From Actinophytocola sp. (GTDB taxonomy: Bacteria > Actinomycetota > Actinomycetes > Mycobacteriales > Pseudonocardiaceae), in contig WHTY01000008.1 in assembly GCA_009377475.1 (NCBI GenBank), positions 19,909 through 83,908 on the forward strand: a stretch of DNA of 64,000 nt. Reading direction: 5' to 3'. Of this stretch, positions 50,020 to 57,100 are shown piece after piece (position 1 is the first letter of the stretch; the number at the start of each line of letters is the position of its first letter). The position numbers and the translations under genes are program-made. The notes beneath the pieces are model-generated. The model did no database searches. It was given only the letters and a program-made list of their open reading frames with translations, and was not told the DNA's origin.

Positions 50020-50850
50020 ATGGCAAACGCAGCCCCGGATTGTTCCGTCCCCGCCGGCGTGGACCCGACTCGGGTGAGTGTCGCCCGGGTATACGACGCC
50101 TTCCTTGGCGGCAAGGACAACTTCGAGGTCGACCGCCAGGTGCTCAAAATGGTCCGGGGCAAGGTGCCAGAAGCGCAGGACATGGCCACCGAGAACCGCA
50201 CGTTTCTCGTCAGGGCGGTGCGGTTCCTCGCGAGCCAGACCGGAATCAGCCAGTTCCTCGACTGCGGTTCCGGGCTGCCCACATCGGAAAACGTGCATCA
50301 GGTGGCGCAGCGGATCAACCCGGAGGCGCGGGTCGTCTACATCGACAACGACCCGGTTGTCCTCGCGCACGGGCGCGCGTTGCTCGAGGAGAACGACAGG
50401 ACGCACTTCGCGGCGGCTGACATCTTCAAGCCGCAGGGGATCCTCGAGAACGACGTCGTGCGCAAGCACATCAACCTCGACGACCCGCTGATCTTCCTGC
50501 AGGTCGGCACCTTCCAGCTTTTCGACGGCCCGCGCGACGAGCCAGCGAAGATCATGCAGGAGTACATCAAGGCGCTGCCTTCCGGTTCGTACGTGGCGTT
50601 CAGCCACTTCTTCGATCCGGAGAACGAGCACACCGAGACCGCACGCAAGATGGAGGAGCAGTTCCTCGCGAGCCCGATGGGGCGGGGCACGTTCCGCACG
50701 CGCGCAGAGTGCGAGGAGTTCCTCGAGGGGCTTGAGCTGATCGAGCCCGGCCTTGTGTTGTGCGCTGACTGGTGGCCGGACGGGCCCCGGTTGAAGCCGT
50801 TGAACTCGGTGCAGAACTGCTTCATCTGCGCCGTCGGCAGAAAGCCGTAG
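50020..50850 (+). CDS. DUF574 SAM-dependent methyltransferase
   Basis: This 276-residue protein belongs to the actinobacterial DUF574 group. Diagnostic segments are SVARVYDAFLGGKDNFEVDR, RTFLVRAVRFLASQTGISQF and LDCGSGLPTSENVHQVAQRI, the last being the SAM-binding loop, followed by VVYIDNDPVVLAHGRALL. The C-terminus contains CADWWPDGPR and NCFICAVGRK. Targets are unknown. It is divergent from the HTH gene across 162 bp, so the HTH protein could control both. ATG at 50020 begins MANAAPDCSVPAGVDPTRVS. It converges with the SCP_3 gene, 3 bp apart. Confidence 0.9.
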   Translation: MANAAPDCSVPAGVDPTRVSVARVYDAFLGGKDNFEVDRQVLKMVRGKVPEAQDMATENRTFLVRAVRFLASQTGISQFLDCGSGLPTSENVHQVAQRINPEARVVYIDNDPVVLAHGRALLEENDRTHFAAADIFKPQGILENDVVRKHINLDDPLIFLQVGTFQLFDGPRDEPAKIMQEYIKALPSGSYVAFSHFFDPENEHTETARKMEEQFLASPMGRGTFRTRAECEEFLEGLELIEPGLVLCADWWPDGPRLKPLNSVQNCFICAVGRKP

Positions 50851-50853
50851 CGC

Positions 50854-51240
50854 TTACCGCAGACGTAGTTGAGGCAGCAGAGGTGAGAGGTCGGATCGCG
50901 TGCCGGACGCCGTGACGCTGCCGTCGGCGACCGCTGTCTCCCAGTCGGTCAGCCCGGCGGCTAGCCGTAGCCAGGTCCTCGGATCGGTCTCGACCACATT
51001 GGACGGTGTGCCTCTCGTGTGCCTCGGCCCACCGACGCACTGGACGGCGGCGAACGGCGGCACCCTGACCTCGACGCTGTTGCCCGGTGCGTCCGTGGCG
51101 AGGGTGTGCAGGCTCAACCGGACGGCGGTGGCGAGTTCTCGCCGTTCCGGTTCGTCGCCCTCGCCGGACAGCCAGCCCGACATCGACTCGACGACGCGCC
51201 GCAACTCGGCGGGGTTCGGTGCTCGCCGGGAACCAGACAT
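50854..51240 (-). CDS. Small sterol-carrier-family protein (SCP_3)
   Basis: This 128-residue protein resembles the bacterial SCP ortholog family found near purF in actinobacteria (Rv0807 beside Rv0808 from memory). Key segments are SVEVRVPPFAAVQCVGGPRH, RGTPSNVVETDPRTWLRLAA and WETAVADGSVTASGTRSDLS. ATG at 51240 is chosen because the helix AELRRVVESMSGWLSG follows; an upstream ATG at 51270 lacks a site. Ligand and role are unknown. It is divergent from the gene at 51294. Confidence 0.75.
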   Translation of the reverse strand: MSGSRRAPNPAELRRVVESMSGWLSGEGDEPERRELATAVRLSLHTLATDAPGNSVEVRVPPFAAVQCVGGPRHTRGTPSNVVETDPRTWLRLAAGLTDWETAVADGSVTASGTRSDLSPLLPQLRLR

Positions 51241-51293
51241 GGGAAATAGGATGAGCGACCCGCGAAACACGCCAGCAGTTGGGGGCGGTCACG

Positions 51294-51902
51294 ATGGCAT
51301 CTGACGACACCGGCAAGGTCACGCCAGGGAAGCCGCGACGCCAGCCCCCGATCACCGAATCGATGCGCGACAGGGCGCAGCGCAACCCGAACTCCTGGCT
51401 GTACGTCATCGATGAGGCCTTCGATCCGTCCGGCTCGGTGCCGGACTGGGCGGTCGTCGGGGCGTATCCGGTCAACGCCGACGGCGAGATCGTCGCCGAC
51501 TTTCACTCGAACGAGGACTACCGGCCGTCGCCGCAGGCGCTCGGCTTCCCCGAGCCAGACGGCGAGCTCGAGGAGCTGCTGCAACTGGTGCGGACGGGTC
51601 ACCGGCCGGTCTCCGACCTGCCGCCGGTGGTGCTGCGTTCGACGTTGTACGTCTATGCCGTCTCGCCGGAGCAGGACAACCTCACCGGCTTCTACGACAA
51701 GCGCGGCCGGATCGTGGTGCCCGCCTACACCCGGCGGACCATGATCCCGCCGGAGTGGCCCAGCTCCCGCACGCTGACCGGGCGGCAGATCCTGCCGCAG
51801 CTCTCGGGGCATCCGCTGGCGATCAACCCGGAAGGGCTCGTCACCGCGGTCGTGCCGGTGGAGCACCTTGAGGACGCGGCGCGACGTCGCTGGCGGCGGT
51901 AG
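51294..51902 (+). CDS. SseB-like / type VII secretion-associated family protein
   Basis: This 202-residue soluble protein matches a family labelled type VII secretion-associated, from memory. Recognisable are MRDRAQRNPNSWLYVIDEAF, VPDWAVVGAYPVNADGEIVA, NEDYRPSPQALGFPEPDGEL and the later IVVPAYTRRTMIPPEWP. The C-terminus has an SseB-like pattern (GHPLAINPEGLVTAVVP). No ESX genes adjoin it, so the link to secretion is by family name only. ATG at 51294 is preferred over 51279 because gggggcgg lies at useful distance. Confidence 0.6.
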   Translation: MASDDTGKVTPGKPRRQPPITESMRDRAQRNPNSWLYVIDEAFDPSGSVPDWAVVGAYPVNADGEIVADFHSNEDYRPSPQALGFPEPDGELEELLQLVRTGHRPVSDLPPVVLRSTLYVYAVSPEQDNLTGFYDKRGRIVVPAYTRRTMIPPEWPSSRTLTGRQILPQLSGHPLAINPEGLVTAVVPVEHLEDAARRRWRR

Positions 51903-51943
51903 GGCCCGCACCCACGGCACTGGCGCCGCAGCACGTGACTGAC

Positions 51944-52030
51944 TGTTGATCTTCCTTGCCCCGTGAGTGACCAATGTTTGTCCTTTTTGACCGCTAATTG
52001 TCGTCACCGAGGGAGCAAGGAAGATCAACA
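51944..52030. repeat. Inverted repeat with perfect 16-bp arms
   Basis: tgttgatcttccttgc (51944-51959) is exactly complementary to gcaaggaagatcaaca (52015-52030); the 55-base interior is AT-richer than its surroundings. It lies in the 374-bp gap between the 51294 gene and the first lysozyme. The rest of the gap holds the lysozyme promoter region and no other feature I can name. Confidence 0.8.
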
Positions 52031-52276
52031 CGCGCCCCGGCTCCGACGGCCCGCATGGGTCGCTGAGCCGGGTTTTCTCGTGCTCGGGCAACCTGGACAT
52101 TGTTCTTTCCACGATGTCAACCGCGTGATTTCGGCGACCCTCTTGAGTGGTGACAACCGTACCCAATAGGGTGAGCCACCGTCACTTGATCACCGCAAGT
52201 GATTCTGGGCAACCGACGCGCACTTCGCGTCTTGAGGCATCGGGCGGTCGTCGCTGCCCGCTGGAGGGATGTACCC

Positions 52277-53266
52277 GTGAGGTCTACCGCTCGACGTGTG
52301 CCGCCAAGGATCGTGGGCGCGAGCGTTGTCCTCGCTTTGGGGGCGCTGGCCATCGGATCGATCTCACCCGCGACCGGCGAGCAGACTCGGCGGCCGGACC
52401 ATGCCCCACAGGCCCGCGCGGAAGCGCAGGCGCGGCACGGGGGAACGCATACGCAGCACTCCGATCACGCGATGGGGTCGCAGATCGCCATCCACGAGGG
52501 GCGCGCGAACAACCAGGGGAAGCGGCGCGGCCCGCAGCGCGACACCACCCGGTCCGGTGGCAGCTACGGTGGGTCGAGTGGCAGCCCGCAGTTCGCTGCG
52601 ACGGGCAGCCCGTCACAGGATTCCGGTGTGCAGGGCATCGACGTCAGCCGGTGGCAGGGGCAGGTCGACTGGCAGTACTGGTGGGACAAGGGCAAGCGGT
52701 TCGCGTTCGTGAAGGCCACCGAGGGCGTCACCTACGTCAGCCCGACCTACGACGAGCAGTACATCGGCTCGGCGAACATCGGCATGATCCGCGGCGCGTA
52801 CCACTTCGCCCTGCCCGACGTCTCCTCCGGCGGCGAGCAGGCGAACTACTTCGTCGACAACGGCGGCGACTGGCGCGGTGACGGCATCACGCTGCCCGGC
52901 GTCGTCGACCTGGAGTACAACCCGTATGGCGACGCCTGCTACGGCACGACGCAGCCGGAGATGGCCGACTGGATCAGGGACTTCTCCGACACGTACAAGG
53001 CGCGGACGCGGCGCTACCCGATCATCTACACGTCGTATCACTGGTGGGAGCAGTGCGTCGGGACAGCGGACAGCTTCGCGGGGACGTCGCCGCTGTGGAT
53101 CGCGCGCTACAACGACACCGTCGGCGAGCTGCCGGGCGGCTGGCGCTACTACACGTTCTGGCAGTACTCGAACGACCCGATCGACCAGAACACCTTCAAC
53201 GGCGACATGGCCCGGCTGAAGACGCTCGCTGCCGGTGGCCCGGAGCACCGGCGCTGGGAGCGCTGA
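52277..53266 (+). CDS. Secreted GH25 lysozyme, first copy
   Basis: This 329-residue protein has a signal peptide (about residues 1-32) and a Gly/Ser/Gln-rich spacer, then a GH25 muramidase domain from about residue 117. GH25 motifs are QGIDVSRWQGQVDW, FAFVKATEGVTYV, IRGAYHFALPDVS, VVDLEYNPYGDACYG and YTFWQYSNDP, giving the Asp/Glu active site of a beta-barrel lysozyme. It should cut peptidoglycan outside the cell. GTG at 52277 follows ggaggga. A shared HAMGSQIAIHEG segment lies before the domain in both this and the next gene. Confidence 0.93.
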   Translation: MRSTARRVPPRIVGASVVLALGALAIGSISPATGEQTRRPDHAPQARAEAQARHGGTHTQHSDHAMGSQIAIHEGRANNQGKRRGPQRDTTRSGGSYGGSSGSPQFAATGSPSQDSGVQGIDVSRWQGQVDWQYWWDKGKRFAFVKATEGVTYVSPTYDEQYIGSANIGMIRGAYHFALPDVSSGGEQANYFVDNGGDWRGDGITLPGVVDLEYNPYGDACYGTTQPEMADWIRDFSDTYKARTRRYPIIYTSYHWWEQCVGTADSFAGTSPLWIARYNDTVGELPGGWRYYTFWQYSNDPIDQNTFNGDMARLKTLAAGGPEHRRWER

Positions 53267-53489
53267 CCTGGCGCTGACCGCCTGATCCGGCGAGAACCGA
53301 GCGCCCCGGTGCGAGCGGGGGTGAACGGCCGGTTGCGCTCGGGGCACACGTCGGTGTCCAGCGGCGGTGATCTGTCCACGATCGGGCGATAGGTCACGCA
53401 GCCAGGTGACAGGGGCTGCGTTCTCCGTTCACAATCGACGGTCGGACGGCTAGGGGCGCCGTTCGACCGATCGGTTGGAGGGTGATCGC

Positions 53490-54386
53490 ATGGCGGCCAC
53501 GCGAGGGCGGCCGGGGTGTCGGGCGATGCTCGGCGCGCTCGGCGCTGTCGGTGTGGTCCTCTCGTCGTTGCTGGTGGCGCCGAGCGCGAGTGCAGCGCCG
53601 CTGAGTGGGATGTCACGGGAGGCGGTCGACGCCTACGTTCACCGGCACAGTCACCCGATGGGTTCGCAGATCGCCGCGCACGAGCGGGGCACCGCGCAGC
53701 AGGACGACGGCTCGGGGGAAGGTGACGGCTCGGACGACGAGGCGCAGGACGACTCCCGTGGCATCGAGGGCATCGACGTCAGCGGCTGGCAGAAAGACGT
53801 CGACTGGCAGCACTACTGGGACAAGGGCAAGCGGTTCGCCTACGTGAAGGCCACCGAAGGCACCGGTTACCGCAATCCGTACTTCACGCAGCAATACAAC
53901 GGGTCCTACGACGTCGGCATGATCCGGGGCGCGTACCACTTCGCGCTGCCGGACCGATCCTCCGGCGCGGCGCAGGCGACGTACTTCGCCGAGCGCGGCG
54001 GCGGATGGTCGTCGGACGGCAAGACGTTGCCCGGTGCGCTCGACCTGGAGTACAACCCGTACGGCGACACCTGCTACGGCAAGGGCAAACGGGCCATGCG
54101 GGCGTGGATCAGCGACTTCCACGACACCTACCGCGAGCGCACCGGCCGCGCGCCGGTCATCTACACGTCCACGAACTGGTGGAACACGTGCGTCGGTGAC
54201 GACGGTGACGACCATGGCTTCGAGGAGACGGTGCCGCTGTGGGTGGCGCGCTACGCGGACGAGGTCGGTGACCTCCCGGCGGGCTGGGACTCCCACACGT
54301 TCTGGCAGTACTCGAACGACCCGATCGACCAGAACACCTTCAACGGCACCCGGAAGCAGCTCAAAGCCCTCGCCACGAGCGAATAG
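53490..54386 (+). CDS. Secreted GH25 lysozyme, second copy
   Basis: This 298-residue paralogue has a signal peptide ending APSASA at about residue 36 and a very acidic spacer (DDGSGEGDGSDDEAQDD) in place of the first copy's basic/Gly-rich one. The GH25 domain contains EGIDVSGWQKDVDW, FAYVKATEGTGY, IRGAYHFALPDRS, ALDLEYNPYGDTCYG and HTFWQYSNDP. ATG at 53490 follows ggagggtg. The 223-bp spacer from the first copy suggests an independent promoter. The charge difference in the linker implies a different place in the wall or a different protein partner. A 21-bp repeat array starts 3 bp after the stop. Confidence 0.93.
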   Translation: MAATRGRPGCRAMLGALGAVGVVLSSLLVAPSASAAPLSGMSREAVDAYVHRHSHPMGSQIAAHERGTAQQDDGSGEGDGSDDEAQDDSRGIEGIDVSGWQKDVDWQHYWDKGKRFAYVKATEGTGYRNPYFTQQYNGSYDVGMIRGAYHFALPDRSSGAAQATYFAERGGGWSSDGKTLPGALDLEYNPYGDTCYGKGKRAMRAWISDFHDTYRERTGRAPVIYTSTNWWNTCVGDDGDDHGFEETVPLWVARYADEVGDLPAGWDSHTFWQYSNDPIDQNTFNGTRKQLKALATSE

Positions 54387-54389
54387 CCC

Positions 54390-54452
54390 GCGAGTCTCAC
54401 CTTATTCGGCGCGAGTTTCACCGTGTTGGCCGCGAGTTTCACCGGCGCCGCG
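54390..54452 (+). repeat. 21-bp tandem repeat array, exactly 3 copies (family A)
   Basis: Units at 54390, 54411 and 54432 begin gcgagtctcacc, gcgagtttcacc and gcgagtttcacc. The first starts 3 bases after the lysozyme stop. A type P1 palindrome follows 5 bases later. Confidence 0.85.
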
Positions 54453-54457
54453 TTGGC

Positions 54458-54510
54458 GAGCCCAAGGTGCCCTTGGGTACATATGCGGTACCGAAGGCCA
54501 CCTTCGGCTC
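54458..54510. repeat. Long palindrome, 23-bp arms and 7-base loop (type P1)
   Basis: Arms at 54458-54480 and 54488-54510 pair at 20 of 23 positions around the loop atatgcg. Arm length, loop length and the core aaggtgcccttggg match the palindrome at 19617-19669. With the adjacent repeats it fills most of the 259-bp gap before mgtE. Confidence 0.85.
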
Positions 54511-54645
54511 GCACCGTCGTCGCCACGGCCCCGGTCGAGGCACCGCCGTGCGGCCGACGTGCGACCCCGTAGAGTCTGGTGGGGAGATCTGCAAACGCGC
54601 CGCGAGCCGCCGACTCCGTAAACCGAGCTGGACACCGGAGGAGCG

Positions 54646-55995
54646 ATGGGTCTCGATTCATTGGAAGACCTGGTCGACGCCAACGACGTCTCTGGCATGA
54701 AACAGTGGCTCGACGACCACCCGCCGCACGTCATCGCCGACGAGCTCGGCCGCAGCGAGGCGATCACGGCGGTGCTGCTGTTCCGGCTGCTTGACAAGGA
54801 TCACGCACTCGCCGTCTTCGAGGAACTGGACCCGGTCGACCAGCAGAAAGTCCTGTCTGGACTGCGCGACCAGGCGTTCTACGAGCTGGTCGAGGCGATG
54901 GACCCGGACGACCGCGCGCGGTTGCTCGGCGAGGCCCCAGCCAAGTTCACCCAGCGGGTGCTCGCGGGGCTCTCGCAGGAGCAGCGGTCGATGACGGCCC
55001 GGTTGCTCGGCTACGAGGACGGCACCGTCGGCCGAATCATGAGCCCGGCCGTCCTCGTATTGCGCGGCGGGCTGACCGCGAAGCAGGCGCTCAGGATGGT
55101 GCGCGAGCGCGGGGAGAACGCCGAAACCGTCTACACACTGCCCGTCGTGGACGACAGCCGCCGCTTCCAGGGCCTCGTGACGCTGCGCGAGCTGGTGCTC
55201 GGTGAGCCGGAGACGCTGGTCGCCGACCTCGCCAGCACCGACAAGCCCACCGTGCGCGCCTCCGAGGACGCCGAGGCCGCGGCGCGTCTGATGCAGGACA
55301 CCAACCTGCTTGCCTTGATCGTGGTGGACAGCGAGGACCGCGTGATCGGCGTGCTCACCATCGACGACGCTTTCGAGGTCATCGAGGCCGCCGACACCGA
55401 GGACGTCGCCAGGCAGTCCGCGACGACGCCGTGGATCGGGCACTACATGGCGGTCAGCGTGGTGCAGCTCGCGCGGTCGCGGGTGGTGTGGCTGTTGCTG
55501 CTGATCGTGGCTGCGTTCTTCACCGTCGGGGTGCTCGGCTACTTCGAGTCCTCGCTTGAGCAGATGGCCCAGCTGGCGCTGTTCATCCCGCTGCTGGTCG
55601 GCACCGGCGGCAACACCGGCGCGCAGGCGGCGACGGCGGCCGTGCGCGCGCTGGCTGTCGGTGAGCTTCGTACCGGAGACGTGCTGCGCGTGGCGTTCCG
55701 GGAGTCTCGCGTCGGTGTCCTGCTCGGCTTGGCGCTGGCGAGCGTGGCGTTCGTCGTGGGCTGGGTGATGGTTGTGGCAGGCGGGCTTGAAGAGTTCGGC
55801 CTCGCCGCGGTCGTCGGGCTGTCGCTTGTCGCGATCTGCACCTGGGCCGCCGTCATCGGTGGCACCATGCCGCTGCTCGCCAAGCGCGCAGGCATCGACC
55901 CCGCGGTCGTGTCCGCGCCGCTGGTGACGACGTTGGTCGACGCGACGGGGTTGATCATCTACTTCCTGATCGCTCGCGCCATTCTGGGGATCTGA
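54646..55995 (+). CDS. mgtE: MgtE family magnesium transporter
   Basis: This 449-residue magnesium channel/transporter has the usual three parts. The N-terminal helical superhelix covers residues 1-130 (LFRLLDKDHALAVFEELDP), and paired CBS domains span about 133-260 (GTVGRIMSPAVLVLRGGLTA). Five membrane helices start near residue 280. The pore signature FIPLLVGTGGNTGAQAATAA is intact. CBS domains sense cytosolic magnesium. ATG at 54646 follows ggagga. No magnesium riboswitch is obvious in the short leader, most of which is repeat DNA. Confidence 0.95.
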   Translation: MGLDSLEDLVDANDVSGMKQWLDDHPPHVIADELGRSEAITAVLLFRLLDKDHALAVFEELDPVDQQKVLSGLRDQAFYELVEAMDPDDRARLLGEAPAKFTQRVLAGLSQEQRSMTARLLGYEDGTVGRIMSPAVLVLRGGLTAKQALRMVRERGENAETVYTLPVVDDSRRFQGLVTLRELVLGEPETLVADLASTDKPTVRASEDAEAAARLMQDTNLLALIVVDSEDRVIGVLTIDDAFEVIEAADTEDVARQSATTPWIGHYMAVSVVQLARSRVVWLLLLIVAAFFTVGVLGYFESSLEQMAQLALFIPLLVGTGGNTGAQAATAAVRALAVGELRTGDVLRVAFRESRVGVLLGLALASVAFVVGWVMVVAGGLEEFGLAAVVGLSLVAICTWAAVIGGTMPLLAKRAGIDPAVVSAPLVTTLVDATGLIIYFLIARAILGI

Positions 55996-56024
55996 GCGCC
56001 TCGTCCTGGCTACAGTGGACAGTC

Positions 56025-57042
56025 ATGGGTGTCTCCTTCCTCAGCGCAGGGGCGGTCGTGCTGCTCGCCGGAATGACCATGTTCGTCGTGTGGCGGCTAC
56101 GCGGCGGCAGCGAGCGACAGAATCCGCCGCTCGGGGGAACGATGCTGATGGCGGCCGGTGTACTCGCCGTCGTCACCGGGTGGTTGCTCATCGAGCCAGG
56201 CACTCCGCGCGCCGAAGCGCTCAAGTCCGGCGGGCTCGCCGCTGGCTCGGTCGTCGCGCTGTACGCGTTGTGGCTCAACGACCGTCGCAGGCGAGTCGAC
56301 GAAGATCGGCATGCCTTGGAGAACGATCGGGCCGAACACGACAGAGAGAAGGCCGCCGACGAGCGCTTCGCGAGGGCGGTCGAGCTGCTTGGCAGCCCCG
56401 CCGACCAGGTGCGTGTCGGCGCGGTGGCGGCGCTACTCGCGGTCGCTCGTGACCGGCCGGAGTACTACGTGCAGCCGGTCATCGACGTGCTTTGCGCGTA
56501 TCTGCGTCGTCCCTTCGATCACCCGCGCTACCAGCTCCAGCGACAGGAGTGGGAGCGGCAGGATGCGGAGGAAGCCGAACGGGAGCTCCAGGTCCGGTTG
56601 TCCGCACAGCGAGCACTCGCTGATCTGCTGCCAGCGGCTTCCGACGCCGACGCACCGCGTTACGACCTGGACTTGACTGGCGCTGTGTTGGAGTACGTCC
56701 GTCTCATCGACCGCAAGGTCGGCACGATCACGCTGCGGTATGCCCGGCTCTACAGCAGCAATGATTTCAGCGGGACCGTGTTCTATGGCGACGCGTGGTT
56801 CACCGGTGCGCGCTCACTGGATGGCAGGCTGGCGGCGCAACTCCTGCTCAAGAATGTGGAGTTCCGCGGCAAGGCATGGTTCAGCGGGTTCATCGCTGAT
56901 GGCCGGGTCCTGTTCACCAGCGCGCGATTCCTGGGCGATGCGAAGTTCAGCGACGCCAGTTTCGGCACGGGTCGACTTCACCGGATGCCACGTCGATGGT
57001 GCCGTGACCGCCCCGCCAGTGCCACTTGACGAGCGGGTGTGA
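56025..57042 (+). pseudogene. Pentapeptide-repeat-like membrane protein gene with a probable frameshift
   Basis: Two hydrophobic segments (about residues 5-23 and 37-56) anchor the protein, followed by a coiled-coil stretch and a C-terminal beta-helix-like region (VEFRGKAWFSGFIADGRVLF, ARFLGDAKFSDASFGT). In the initial frame the end (57029) abruptly becomes Arg-rich. Removing one G from ggg at 56969-56971 restores the pattern as VDFTGCHVDGAVTAPP and ends at 57042. The second ending fits the repeat pattern and falls inside the palindrome, as happens at 61477. I therefore read it as one gene with a one-base surplus. Function unknown; such proteins are often found near toxin or transport loci. 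Confidence 0.6.
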
Positions 57043-57094
57043 TGAAGGGCTTCTTACTTGCGTGTGGTGTGAGTAAGAAGCCCTTCATCACACC
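57036..57094. terminator. Long hairpin between convergent genes (type P2 palindrome)
   Basis: Perfect 23-base arms at 57036-57058 and 57072-57094 surround a 13-base loop. The arm core is gatgaagggcttctta. It overlaps the stop codon of the preceding gene and lies 7 bases from the convergent purL stop, so it probably ends transcription in both directions. A related palindrome is at 61468-61526. Confidence 0.8.
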
Positions 57095-57100
57095 GGACGC

